A stretch of 64,000 nt of DNA from DASPUH01 sp964518505 (GTDB lineage Bacteria; Chloroflexota; Limnocylindria; Limnocylindrales; CSP1-4). The notes beneath the pieces are model-generated. The model did no database searches, was not told the DNA's origin, and worked only from the letters and a program-made list of their open reading frames with translations. Below are positions 37,647 through 45,322 of this stretch, piece by piece (positions within the stretch are counted from its first letter, which is position 1; each line of letters begins with the position of its first letter). The position numbers and the translations under genes are program-made. The DNA lies in the NCBI GenBank assembly GCA_964518505.1, contig CAZFGT010000003.1, positions 1-64,000 on the forward strand, read 5' to 3'.

Positions 37647-38493
37647 GCCAGGTCGCCAGCCGCCACAGCAGGCGCGCCGCCTCGGCAGGGCTGGCGAGGA
37701 CGGCGTCGGCGGCGGCCATGATCTCGGGCACCTGGTCGGCCCGCCCGTGGACCCCCACAGCAAGGGTCCGCAAACGGCCGCTGTCCCGGGCGGCATCCAG
37801 CACGCGGAAGGCGGCCGCGTCACTGACGTCATCGCCAAGCATCACGGCGAAGCCCGGGCGCACCTCGTCGAGCAGCGTGGCCACCGCCTGCGCCTTGGTC
37901 GTGGCGCCCGGCGGACGCAGCTCCAGCATGCGCATGCCAAGCTGCCGCTCGAAGCGGCCTTCGGGGTCCAGGCGGTCGACGGCGGCCCGGACGCGGACGG
38001 CGGCCGCGGCGAGGTCCGGCGCGCCGCGGAAGTGGAGGGCCAGGGCCGGCGGCTTGCGCTCCACGACCAGCCACGCCTCCGGCAGGAGCCGTGGGACGCC
38101 CATCGCGAGGCCTTCGGCACCCTCGTCGTAGGCCTCGAACCCCGGCCGCCGCACGGTCTGCAGGCGGCGGGAGGCGGCACCACGCGCGAGGCGGCCGCGC
38201 TCCATCCCGTGGTTGCCCAGGTAATCCGCCCCACCGACGCGCACGCGACCGGCCAGGTCTGCGGAGGCGCGCCCGGACAGCAGGACGACGGTCGTGGCCG
38301 GCCGCGCCACCAGGCGACGCAGCGCCCGTTGCGCCAGCGGCACGATGGTGGCGCCCCACGGATCCATCTGCAGGGGACTCAGCGTGCCGTCGAAATCGGA
38401 GACGACCAGCCAGGGCGTGGCATGGAGGGCGTCCCCGGCGAGCTCGAGCGCGCCATCGACGGAGAGCCGGCGCCCCTCGACGCCGTCGCTCAC
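37606..38493 (-). CDS. otsB: Trehalose-6-phosphate phosphatase
   Basis: HAD-superfamily phosphatase that releases trehalose from trehalose-6-phosphate. Motif I DFDGTLSP (Asp33, Asp35), motif II LLSGR, the family GNHGMERGR segment, and motif IV GDDVSDAAAF. Length of 295 fits OtsB. No trehalose-6-phosphate synthase is adjacent. The C-terminal ~14 residues are encoded antisense to the end of nuoN and are low-complexity (PRRRPGPSG), so the end may have drifted. ATGA overlap with the upstream thioredoxin gene. Confidence 0.88.
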   Translation of the reverse strand: MSDGVEGRRLSVDGALELAGDALHATPWLVVSDFDGTLSPLQMDPWGATIVPLAQRALRRLVARPATTVVLLSGRASADLAGRVRVGGADYLGNHGMERGRLARGAASRRLQTVRRPGFEAYDEGAEGLAMGVPRLLPEAWLVVERKPPALALHFRGAPDLAAAAVRVRAAVDRLDPEGRFERQLGMRMLELRPPGATTKAQAVATLLDEVRPGFAVMLGDDVSDAAAFRVLDAARDSGRLRTLAVGVHGRADQVPEIMAAADAVLASPAEAARLLWRLATWPTGWPRRRPGPSG

Positions 38494-39188
38494 GGGGCGA
38501 AGCTGGCGGCGCCCGGCAGGATCGACTTGAGCCCGGTGGCGAAGCCGGGGATGGTCCCCTCGCCGAAGAGGACGTAGCGGATGACACCGCCCTTGTCGAT
38601 GAAGTAGTGCATCGGCAGCACCAGCGCGTTGAAGGTCTGCTGCGCCGTGCCGTCGGCGTCGATGCCCATGGTGGCCACGAAGCCGGTCTGGGCCACGAGC
38701 GAGGCGGCCGTGGCGGCGTCCTCGCGCACGTCCACGGCGACGATCTGCAGCTGGCTGCCGTACTGGGCCGCCGCCGCATCCATCAGCGACATCTCATCGC
38801 GGCAGCTGGGGCACCAGCTCGCCGTGAAGGCCAGCCAGACCGGTTTGCCGCGCAGACTCGCGAGGTCGACGGTGCCCCCGCCGACCCGTGCCACCGTGAG
38901 CCCGGGCGCCTGCTGGCCCACCTTGAGGCCGACCGCGATGGTGGGCGTCGGCGCCGTGGTCGGGCCGTTGGAGGAGGGCGTCGGGCCGCCGCCAGCCGGG
39001 GTCGCCGTAGCGCTCGGCGTCGCCGAGGGGCTGGCGTTCACCGACGGGCTCGGCGACGGGGAAGCGAGGGCCAGCGACGCGGGCGGCGGCTCGAGCTTGG
39101 TGGAGCCCAGGTTCATGGCGATGGCGCCGAGCACCAGGGCTCCCACGACGAGGCCCGCGATCAGGCCCACCAGGGTGGGGATACGCAT
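38490..39188 (-). CDS. Membrane-anchored TlpA/ResA-like thioredoxin
   Basis: Extracytoplasmic thiol-disulfide protein. N-terminal membrane anchor (about 7-27), a Ser/Pro/Thr-rich spacer (about 40-83), then a redoxin domain with VGQQAPGLTVARVGGGTVDLASLRGKPVWLAFTASWCPSC; the active-site cysteines are Cys126 and Cys129. The cis-Pro region follows at LPMHYFIDKGGVIRY. Such proteins reduce apocytochromes or oxidised cell-surface proteins. Leaderless-type promoter directly upstream; cotranscribed with otsB. Confidence 0.87.
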   Translation of the reverse strand: MRIPTLVGLIAGLVVGALVLGAIAMNLGSTKLEPPPASLALASPSPSPSVNASPSATPSATATPAGGGPTPSSNGPTTAPTPTIAVGLKVGQQAPGLTVARVGGGTVDLASLRGKPVWLAFTASWCPSCRDEMSLMDAAAAQYGSQLQIVAVDVREDAATAASLVAQTGFVATMGIDADGTAQQTFNALVLPMHYFIDKGGVIRYVLFGEGTIPGFATGLKSILPGAASFAP

Positions 39189-39196
39189 GCCGGCGC

Positions 39197-39202
39197 AGTC
39201 TA
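39197..39202 (-). promoter_or_regulatory. -10 element (TAGACT), leaderless, for the thioredoxin-otsB unit
   Basis: On the minus strand TAGACT ends 8 bases before the ATG at 39188. It stands back to back with the +strand element at 39250-39255, so this 75-bp gap holds two divergent leaderless promoters. Confidence 0.55.
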
Positions 39203-39249
39203 CGTCCTCGCCTCGGTCGTCCGTCGCCGGCCCTCGCGCGGAGGCCTGC

Positions 39250-39255
39250 TAGCAT
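39250..39255 (+). promoter_or_regulatory. -10 element (TAGCAT), leaderless
   Basis: TAGCAT ends 9 bases before the ATG at 39265. No ribosome-binding site is present in the gap. Confidence 0.5.
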
Positions 39256-39264
39256 CGCCCGTCG

Positions 39265-39999
39265 ATGCGCCAAGCTCGCCCCCTCGTCCAGCGCCTCGTC
39301 TCCGCCGTCATCACCGCGGCGGGCGTCGTCCTGCTCGCGGCCGGACTGCTGACCGTGGCCGCGCCCGCGACCGGCGCCGGGCCCACCAGCTCACCGACCG
39401 GCCTCGCCGTGGTGTCGCCTTCACCAGGCGGCAGCGGCGTCCATCCCTCGGGCGGCCCGTCAGCCAGTCCGTCCACCGCGCCCGGCCACGCGGCGCCGAC
39501 CCGCATCGTCATCGCCGCCATGAAGATCGACCTGCCGGTCCTCTCGTACCTGTATCCGGGGGGCCAGAACTTCCCGCTCTGCAACGTGGCCCAGTACTAC
39601 GATGGCGCGGGCGCCAACTTCGCCGGCACCAACATCGGCCTGCCGGGCAACGATGGTCGGAGTGTCTACATCTACGCCCACGCCAGGACGGGCATGTTCC
39701 TGCCGTTACTGACCGCCTCGCTCACGGCGAACGGCGACAGCATGCTGGGCGACGAGGTCCAGGTGTACACCGACGACGACCTCGTCTACACGTACGACAT
39801 CTCCACGGTGAAACGCCACAGCGAGGACTTCTCGATCGCCTCGTCCGTGGCCGCCGACGCGCAGCAGCTCGTCCTCCAGACCAGCGAAGGGCCCAGCCCG
39901 ACCCTGCCCAAGCTCCAGGTGGCAGCCATCTTCGTGAGCGTGGCCCCGGCCGACCACGCGGCCGCCCATCCGGCGCCCCACCCGGTGACCTGCAGCTAG
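39265..39999 (+). CDS. Sortase-fold exported protein lacking the catalytic cysteine
   Basis: N-terminal hydrophobic anchor/signal (about 8-35), a Ser/Pro/Thr/Gly linker to about 78, then a sortase-like beta-barrel beginning at RIVIAAMKIDLPVL. The sortase His is present in YIYAHARTG (His139). The TLxTC segment reads LVLQTSEGP, so the nucleophile position is Ser207, and the following Arg position appears to be Lys216 (LPKLQVAA). An active transpeptidase is therefore unlikely; a ligand-binding or structural role, or an unusual Ser enzyme, is possible. Two cysteines elsewhere (Cys in FPLCNV and the penultimate residue) do not replace it. 244 residues. A 339-bp gene-free region follows. Confidence 0.65.
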   Translation: MRQARPLVQRLVSAVITAAGVVLLAAGLLTVAAPATGAGPTSSPTGLAVVSPSPGGSGVHPSGGPSASPSTAPGHAAPTRIVIAAMKIDLPVLSYLYPGGQNFPLCNVAQYYDGAGANFAGTNIGLPGNDGRSVYIYAHARTGMFLPLLTASLTANGDSMLGDEVQVYTDDDLVYTYDISTVKRHSEDFSIASSVAADAQQLVLQTSEGPSPTLPKLQVAAIFVSVAPADHAAAHPAPHPVTCS

Positions 40000-40338
40000 G
40001 ACGCAGGGCCGGCCACGTTCCGAGCGTTACCGAGGCGCCCGATGAACCCAAAAGGTGGCTAAGGGCGGCGATAAGGGCCTTCCTTCACCAGGATGAACCT
40101 CATAGGTTCGAGTCGACCCCGGAAACGCCCGAATCGGGGTCAACTGCGGCCGCAGGTTCGTCGCTGGCCACCCTTTGGGTTCACGCTGACGCGTGGGATG
40201 TCGGGACGGCTGCAGTGACGCTCGCAGGGGAGCGTGACGATGCCACTTGTCGCAACGACGATCACGGCCGACGGATCCGCCGCGCCCACGCAGCGACCCG
40301 CGCTATCACGACTGAGCGACACCCGGGCTCGCTGGCCG
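40000..40338 (+). other. Gene-free interval
   Basis: No coding frame here looks real. It holds the inverted-repeat element at 40043-40184. Downstream of that is a small hairpin (ACGCTC at 40213-40218 with GAGCGT at 40225-40230), and nothing else that I recognise. No tRNA fold fits. Confidence 0.6.
40043..40184. repeat. 142-bp structured element bounded by 17-bp inverted repeats
   Basis: TGAACCCAAAAGGTGGC (40043-40059) and GCCACCCTTTGGGTTCA (40168-40184) are complementary except for one position. Inside are GAACCT-CAT-AGGTTC (6-bp stem, 3-base loop), GACCCCG/CGGGGTC (7-bp stem around 12 bases) and the palindrome CTGCGGCCGCAG. The A-rich tips are unusual for this GC-rich chromosome. It may be a structured RNA, a small non-autonomous mobile element (MITE-like) or an intergenic repeat. 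No target-site duplication is obvious. Confidence 0.6.
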
Positions 40339-41919
40339 TCAGGCCGCGGGATCAGGCCGCCGCGCCGCGAGCCAGAGGGTCGGCAGGAGCGCGGCGAGCA
40401 TGACGGCCGCGGCCACGATGAACAGGCCTTCCAGGATGCCGGCGGCCTGACCGGCGGCCCACCGTTCCAGGGCGTCCACCACGAACGGGTCGTCGAGCGG
40501 CCGCCCACGAAGGGTCGCCGGCAGGACGGCGTCGCGCGCGGCCGCGTCGGTCAGGACGATCGAGAGGGACTGGATGCGGTTCGAGCCGAGGGCCGTCAGG
40601 ATGGCCACGCCCACGCCCATGCCGGCGAAGCGCGCCTGGGTCACCAGGCCCGAGGCGAGGCCGTAGGCGTCCCGGCCCAGGGCCTCGACAGCCGTGACGG
40701 CGTACGGCGTGACCGTCAGGCCGAAACCCAGCCCGAAAAGGCCCAGCGCGAGCGCCACCATCGTCGTCGCGGAGGTCGCGTCCTCGCGGCCCACCAACAC
40801 CAGCCCGGCTGCCCCGATGACGATCCCGACCGCGGCCACGACCCGCCCCCCGACGCGGCGCACGATGAGGCCCGACGCCAGCGCCCCGATGGCCATGGTC
40901 AGCGCCAGCGAGCCAAGCACGAGCTGCTGGTCGGAAGGACCGCCGTAGCGGACCCGGTCGACGAAGACGGCCCCGCCGACGAGAGCGGTCGCCAGCGCGT
41001 ATCCGGTGAGACCACTCACCAGGACGGCGCCGCGCAGGCGCACATCCCGCAGGAGGCCGCGAGGCAGGAACGGCTCAGCCGCGCGCCGCTCGACGACGAT
41101 CCCCAGCACGAGGGCCGCGCAGGCCACCGCGGCCGGGACGACCGCCCCGCCCGGTCCACCGGGCGCGTCCGACCAGCCCAGCCAGGTGAGGGCGAGGAGG
41201 CCTGCCGCGAAGGCCACCGTGAGGGCCACGCCACCGACCATGTCGAAACGCATCGACCTCCGGTCCACCGTCGGCCAGGCGGCGCCAGCGGCCCACACGT
41301 ACAACGCGGCCAGGCCGGCCACCGGCGCGGCCAGGTAGAAGATCCAGCGCCACGCCGGCACGAGCAGATGAGGCGCGGCCGTCCCCTGCAGGCCTGACGC
41401 AGCCACCTGGGCCCCGAGATCCAGGTGCTGCAGCACCCAGGCGCCAAGGAAGGGGCCGGCGGCCATGCCCAGGAACGTCGCGCCCCCGACCACCCCGAGG
41501 GCCCGGGCGCGCGCCGGGCCGTCGAACAGCCGGCTTGCCCCGAATGTCGCCAGCGGCACGATGGCGCCCGCGCCGAGGCCCTGCACGAGACGCGCCCCGA
41601 TGAGGACGGCCAGGGTCGGGGCGGCGCCGGCGACCAGCGAGGCGACCGCGAACAGGCCGAGCGCCAGCGTCAGCGGCGGCACCAGCCCGTAGCGGTCGGC
41701 GGCCCGTCCGGCGATGGGCATGACGGCGATGCTCGTGACGAAGAAGCCGTCGACGATCCACGACGCCTGGCGCAGCTCCTGCCAGCTCGCCAGGTCCTGC
41801 ACGATCGAGGGCAGCGCTGTGGCCGTCACCAGCAGCTCGGCCCCGGCCAGGCCGGCGGCGACGCTCAGGATGGCCAGCAGCGACCAGGCGGCGCGACGAC
41901 TCACGGCCCGGGCCCTCAC
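40339..41919 (-). CDS. MFS transporter (probable drug:proton antiporter, DHA2-like)
   Basis: Major facilitator with about 14 hydrophobic segments over 526 residues. The first loop carries the MFS motif A variant AGRAADRYGL, and the TM1 region has LLVTATALPSIVQDL, as in DHA2 multidrug exporters. The GTG start at 41919 is set by a TACACT -10 element 7 bases upstream; GTG 41904 is an alternative. Divergent from an ArsR-family gene whose promoter overlaps, suggesting repression by that regulator. The substrate cannot be told. Confidence 0.87.
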   Translation of the reverse strand: MRARAVSRRAAWSLLAILSVAAGLAGAELLVTATALPSIVQDLASWQELRQASWIVDGFFVTSIAVMPIAGRAADRYGLVPPLTLALGLFAVASLVAGAAPTLAVLIGARLVQGLGAGAIVPLATFGASRLFDGPARARALGVVGGATFLGMAAGPFLGAWVLQHLDLGAQVAASGLQGTAAPHLLVPAWRWIFYLAAPVAGLAALYVWAAGAAWPTVDRRSMRFDMVGGVALTVAFAAGLLALTWLGWSDAPGGPGGAVVPAAVACAALVLGIVVERRAAEPFLPRGLLRDVRLRGAVLVSGLTGYALATALVGGAVFVDRVRYGGPSDQQLVLGSLALTMAIGALASGLIVRRVGGRVVAAVGIVIGAAGLVLVGREDATSATTMVALALGLFGLGFGLTVTPYAVTAVEALGRDAYGLASGLVTQARFAGMGVGVAILTALGSNRIQSLSIVLTDAAARDAVLPATLRGRPLDDPFVVDALERWAAGQAAGILEGLFIVAAAVMLAALLPTLWLAARRPDPAA

Positions 41920-41926
41920 GGCCGGC

Positions 41927-41932
41927 AGTGTA
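41927..41932 (-). promoter_or_regulatory. -10 element (TACACT), leaderless, for the MFS gene
   Basis: On the minus strand TACACT ends 7 bases before GTG 41919. Its -35 zone overlaps the -35 of the divergent arsR-type promoter. Confidence 0.5.
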
Positions 41933-41947
41933 CGCGGCGGCTCCCCG

Positions 41948-41976
41948 TTGACACCGCCCCGGTCGCGGCCTAGTAT
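41948..41976 (+). promoter_or_regulatory. Consensus promoter TTGACA -17- TAGTAT for the ArsR-type gene
   Basis: TTGACA (41948-41953), 17-bp spacer, TAGTAT (41971-41976): the best sigma-70-type promoter in the window. The start point would be near 41983, giving a leader of about 33 nt. A TATCAAT direct repeat (41974-41980 and 41988-41994, 14-bp period) straddles the start and is a candidate operator. Confidence 0.75.
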
Positions 41977-42015
41977 CAATGTGTCTTTATCAATCACGAG
42001 AGCGCACCCGCCCTG

Positions 42016-42348
42016 ATGGCCAGCCCGGCCCGCATCCGCGCCACGATCGCCTCCGTCACCACGGCTCCCGACGAGCTGCGCGAACTGCGCGCGTTCCACA
42101 AGGCCCTCGCCGACGTCAACCGCCTGCGGCTGGTCCGCCGCCTGGCCGACGGGCCGGCGACCGTGGCCGAGCTGACCGAGCATGTCGGCCTGTCGCAGCC
42201 CCTGGTCAGCTGGCACCTCGGCCGCCTCCGCGCCGCCGGGCTCGTGGCCATGCGTCGCAGCGGCCGGGAGACGGTGTGTAGCCTCGAACCCGCGGCGCTC
42301 CTGGCCGCCGAGCAGCGCGAGCGCGCGTGGCTGGGCCTGGCGGGATGA
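42016..42348 (+). CDS. ArsR-family winged-helix regulator
   Basis: 110 residues with a helix-turn-helix core: FHKALADVNRLRLVRRLADGPATVAELTEHVGLSQPLVSWHLGRLRAAGLVAMRRSGRETVCSLEP is the family pattern (about 28-95). No CxC metal motif, so it may sense something other than arsenic or cadmium. Positioned to control itself and the divergent MFS gene. It is also translationally coupled (ATGA) to the phospholipid synthase gene that follows, which would place the inositol-lipid operon under the same promoter. Confidence 0.9.
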   Translation: MASPARIRATIASVTTAPDELRELRAFHKALADVNRLRLVRRLADGPATVAELTEHVGLSQPLVSWHLGRLRAAGLVAMRRSGRETVCSLEPAALLAAEQRERAWLGLAG

Positions 42349-42980
42349 ACCTCAAGGAGGGCTCGCTGCTGTCGGTCGCCGCGCGCGATCGCTTCCGCCA
42401 CCGCGTGGAGCCGTACGCCGCCAACCTCGCCCGGGTCGGCCTGACGCCCAACGCGCTGACGCTGATCGGCTTCGGCATCTCCGTCGCGGCGGCCGCCCTG
42501 GGCGGCCTGCAGCTGTGGCTGGCCTGCGGGCTGGTGGCCACGTTCGGGGCCGCCTTCGACATGTTCGACGGCGCCGTGGCCCGCGCCACCGGCACGGCCA
42601 GCCCGTTCGGCGCGTTCATGGACAGCACCTTCGACCGCTGGGGCGAGGGCATCGTCTACGCCGGCATCGCCACCGGGGCGGCCCTGGCGGGCCAGTCGGT
42701 GACCGTCCTGCTGGCGGCGCTGGCGATGGGCGCCGCCTTCATGGTCAGCTACAGCCGGGCCAAGGCGGAGAGCCTTGGCTGGCATGGCGAGACGGGCATC
42801 GCCCCGCGCCCCGAGCGCGTCGTGCTCCTGGGCCTGGGCCTCGTGGCGGCTGGCCTGGGGGGTGGACCGGCCGGCGGCCCGTGGCTCCAGCTGGCCCTTG
42901 CCGCCATCGCCGTCCTCGGCACCGTCACGGTCATCCAACGCATCGTCTACGTCCAGCATCAGGCAGAAGGGACCAGGTAG
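42345..42980 (+). CDS. CDP-alcohol phosphatidyltransferase, PgsA/PI-phosphate synthase-like
   Basis: Membrane enzyme that joins CDP-diacylglycerol to an alcohol. The CDP-AP signature D-x2-DG-x2-AR-x8-G-x3-D-x3-D is complete, with Asp72, Asp75, Asp93 and Asp97. About six hydrophobic helices, 211 residues. The next gene makes inositol-3-phosphate, so the likely reaction is CDP-DAG plus inositol-3-phosphate to phosphatidylinositol phosphate, as in mycobacterial PgsA1. The alcohol is inferred from context, not from the motif. Confidence 0.85.
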   Translation: MNLKEGSLLSVAARDRFRHRVEPYAANLARVGLTPNALTLIGFGISVAAAALGGLQLWLACGLVATFGAAFDMFDGAVARATGTASPFGAFMDSTFDRWGEGIVYAGIATGAALAGQSVTVLLAALAMGAAFMVSYSRAKAESLGWHGETGIAPRPERVVLLGLGLVAAGLGGGPAGGPWLQLALAAIAVLGTVTVIQRIVYVQHQAEGTR

Positions 42981-42986
42981 GAGCAC

Positions 42987-44219
42987 ATGGAGCAGCACGT
43001 GAGCAAGAACGGGCAGGAGAAGGAAGCGCCGGCGAAGGGCAGCGGCAAGCGCGGCGACGGCAAGATCCGCGTCGCCATCGTGGGCGTCGGCAACTGTGCC
43101 AGCAGCCTGGTGCAGGGCCGCTACTACTACGAGAACGCCAAGGACGACGAGTTCGTGCCGGGCCTCATGCACGTCAACCTGGGCGGGTACCACATCCGCG
43201 ACATCGAGTTCGTGGCCGCCTTCGACATCGACAAGAACAAGGTCGGCAAGGACCTGTCCGAGGCGATCTACACCAAGCCCAACAACACCTACGTCTTCAA
43301 GCAGGTCCCCCACATCGGGGTCAAGGTCGAGCGCGGGATGACCCACGACGGCCTGGGCAAGTACCTCAGCCAGATCATCGAGAAGGCGCCCGGCCCGACG
43401 GCCGATGTGGTGGGCATCCTCAAGTCGCGCAAGGTCGACGTCGTCGTCTCCTACCTGCCGGTCGGCTCGGAGGAGGCCACCAAGTGGTACGTCGAGCAGG
43501 CCCTGGCGGCCGGCGTCGGCTTCGTCAACGCCATCCCCGTCTTCATCGGCCGCGAGCCGTACTGGCAGCGCCGCTTCGCCGAGAAGGGCCTGCCGGTCAT
43601 CGGCGACGACATCAAGAGCCAGGTCGGGGCCACCATCACGCACCGCGTCCTGACCCGCCTCTTCATGGATCGCGGCGTGCGCCTGGACCGCACGTACCAG
43701 CTCAACTTCGGCGGCAACACCGACTTCCTGAACATGCTCGAGCGCGAGCGCCTGGAGTCCAAGAAGATCAGCAAGACCAACGCCGTCACGTCGATGCTCG
43801 ACTACGACATCGACCCCGACGACATCCATGTCGGCCCGTCCGACCACGTGCCGTGGCTGCTCGACCGTAAGTGGTGCTACATCCGCATGGAGGGCACGAC
43901 CTACGGCGACGTGCCCCTCAACGCCGAGCTCAAGCTCGAGGTCTGGGACAGCCCCAACAGCGCCGGCGTCATCACCGACGCGGTCCGCTGCCTGAAGCTG
44001 GGCCTGGATCGCGGCCTGAAGGGCACGCTCGTGGCGCCGTCCTCGTACTTCATGAAGAGCCCGCCGATCCAGATCCACGACGACATCGCCTTCGAGCGGG
44101 TCGAGGCCTTCATCCGGGGCGAGGACAACGAGACCCTGGTGGGCACCGAGGCAGCCCCGGCGCGTCGCATGCGCCGGATGGCCCCGGCGCGCGCCAAGGC
44201 GAGCGTGGCGGCACGCTGA
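42987..44219 (+). CDS. ino1: myo-Inositol-3-phosphate synthase, actinobacterial type
   Basis: NAD-dependent isomerisation of glucose-6-phosphate to inositol-3-phosphate. Rossmann motif VGVGNCASSLVQG near residues 31-43. The family blocks VSYLPVGSEEATK, GDDIKSQVGATITHR, NFGGNTDFLNMLERERLESKKISKT and KLEVWDSPNSAGVI are intact and close to the mycobacterial Ino1 pattern. Length 410 with a basic N-terminal extension of about 25 residues and an Arg/Ala-rich tail. ATG with TAGGAG upstream. Supplies the head group for the preceding phosphatidyltransferase. Confidence 0.95.
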   Translation: MEQHVSKNGQEKEAPAKGSGKRGDGKIRVAIVGVGNCASSLVQGRYYYENAKDDEFVPGLMHVNLGGYHIRDIEFVAAFDIDKNKVGKDLSEAIYTKPNNTYVFKQVPHIGVKVERGMTHDGLGKYLSQIIEKAPGPTADVVGILKSRKVDVVVSYLPVGSEEATKWYVEQALAAGVGFVNAIPVFIGREPYWQRRFAEKGLPVIGDDIKSQVGATITHRVLTRLFMDRGVRLDRTYQLNFGGNTDFLNMLERERLESKKISKTNAVTSMLDYDIDPDDIHVGPSDHVPWLLDRKWCYIRMEGTTYGDVPLNAELKLEVWDSPNSAGVITDAVRCLKLGLDRGLKGTLVAPSSYFMKSPPIQIHDDIAFERVEAFIRGEDNETLVGTEAAPARRMRRMAPARAKASVAAR

Positions 44220-44269
44220 AGCGCCGCACGCCCGGATCGGGAGCCGCACCCCCAGCGCCTCCCGCGCCG

Positions 44270-45322
44270 GTGGCCTCCACGACCGTACCCGCGCCGCATC
44301 GCCCGCCCGCCCGCGGCGGACGGGTGCGGCGCACCCTGCTGCGCGCCAACGAGAAGGCGACCGTGACCGCCTACCGGGCCACCTCGGCCGTGATGGGCCA
44401 CGTCCCCGTGGGCGTGGCCTGGCCGGTGGCGCGCGCCGGGTTCCTCGCCGGCTACGCGGCGTGGCCGGCCAAGCGACGCATCATCCAGGCCAATGCGGGC
44501 CACATCCTGGGCGTGCCGCCGGACGATCCCGCCGCGCGGCGGCTCGCCCGGCGCGTCTACCAGACGTACGCGCGGTACGTCGTGGAGCTGATGCGGCTGC
44601 CCTCGCGGCCGCTCGACGAGCCTGGGCGCCTGTTCGAGACCGGGGGCCCGGGTGGCTACGACTCGTTCCGGGCGCTCTACGAACGGACCGCCGCGGAGGG
44701 CCGCTCGCTCATCGCCGTGAGCTGCCACATCGGCAGCATCGAGACCCTCGTGGCCGCCTTCGCGACACGCGGCATGCCCGTCTACGGCCTGGCCGACGAC
44801 AGCGCCTATCCCGAGCTCTACGAACTCCTCCAGGCGCAGCGGCGCCGCTGGGGTGTGGAGGTCGTCCCCTGGCGCAACCTCCGGTCGCTCTTCCGCATCC
44901 TCCGCCAGCCGGTCGTGCTGGGCCTGCTCGTCGACTGGGGCTATCGCGCCGAGGACGTGCCGGTCCGCCTCTTCGGGGCCTGGACCACGCTGCCGGCCGG
45001 CCCGGCGGTGCTCGCCGCGCGGACGGGGGCACGCCTCGTACCGGTCGCCTGCCGCCGGCTGCCCGATGGGCACTACGAGGCGCAGCACCTGGATCCGATC
45101 GAGGTCCGCGACGGCTCCCCGGCCGGCGTGGCCCGGGCGACCCAGGCCATCGCCGACGCCGTGGAGACCATGGTCCGCGTCGCGCCCGCCCAGTGGTACA
45201 CGTTCAAGCGCATGTGGCCGGCGACGGACGCCGAGGCGCAGACGCTGGCCGCGCGAGCCGCCGGCATGCTGGCCGACAAGGCGCCGGTCGAAGCGGCGGC
45301 GGCTGAGCCGGCCCCGGCATGA
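44270..45322 (+). CDS. LpxL/PatA-type acyltransferase 1
   Basis: Lysophospholipid acyltransferase-family protein (LPLAT, LpxL/HtrB branch). The catalytic HxxxxE is SCHIGSIE. Other marks are the N-terminal WPAKRRIIQANAGHILG block and the GLLVDWGYRAEDVPVRLFGAWTTLPAGPAVLA segment. In mycobacteria the homologous neighbour of PgsA1 and PimA is PatA, which acylates phosphatidylinositol mannoside; the same role is inferred. Start uncertain: GTG 44270 (350 residues) is used; GTG 44324 and CTG 44216 are possible. Four-base overlap with the next acyltransferase. Confidence 0.82.
   Translation: MASTTVPAPHRPPARGGRVRRTLLRANEKATVTAYRATSAVMGHVPVGVAWPVARAGFLAGYAAWPAKRRIIQANAGHILGVPPDDPAARRLARRVYQTYARYVVELMRLPSRPLDEPGRLFETGGPGGYDSFRALYERTAAEGRSLIAVSCHIGSIETLVAAFATRGMPVYGLADDSAYPELYELLQAQRRRWGVEVVPWRNLRSLFRILRQPVVLGLLVDWGYRAEDVPVRLFGAWTTLPAGPAVLAARTGARLVPVACRRLPDGHYEAQHLDPIEVRDGSPAGVARATQAIADAVETMVRVAPAQWYTFKRMWPATDAEAQTLAARAAGMLADKAPVEAAAAEPAPA

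Noticed and set aside
40090..40165. tRNA-like GGTTCGAGTC motif
   Set aside because: It resembles a T-loop, but no T-stem pairing, anticodon arm or acceptor stem can be formed around it; it belongs to the inverted-repeat element.
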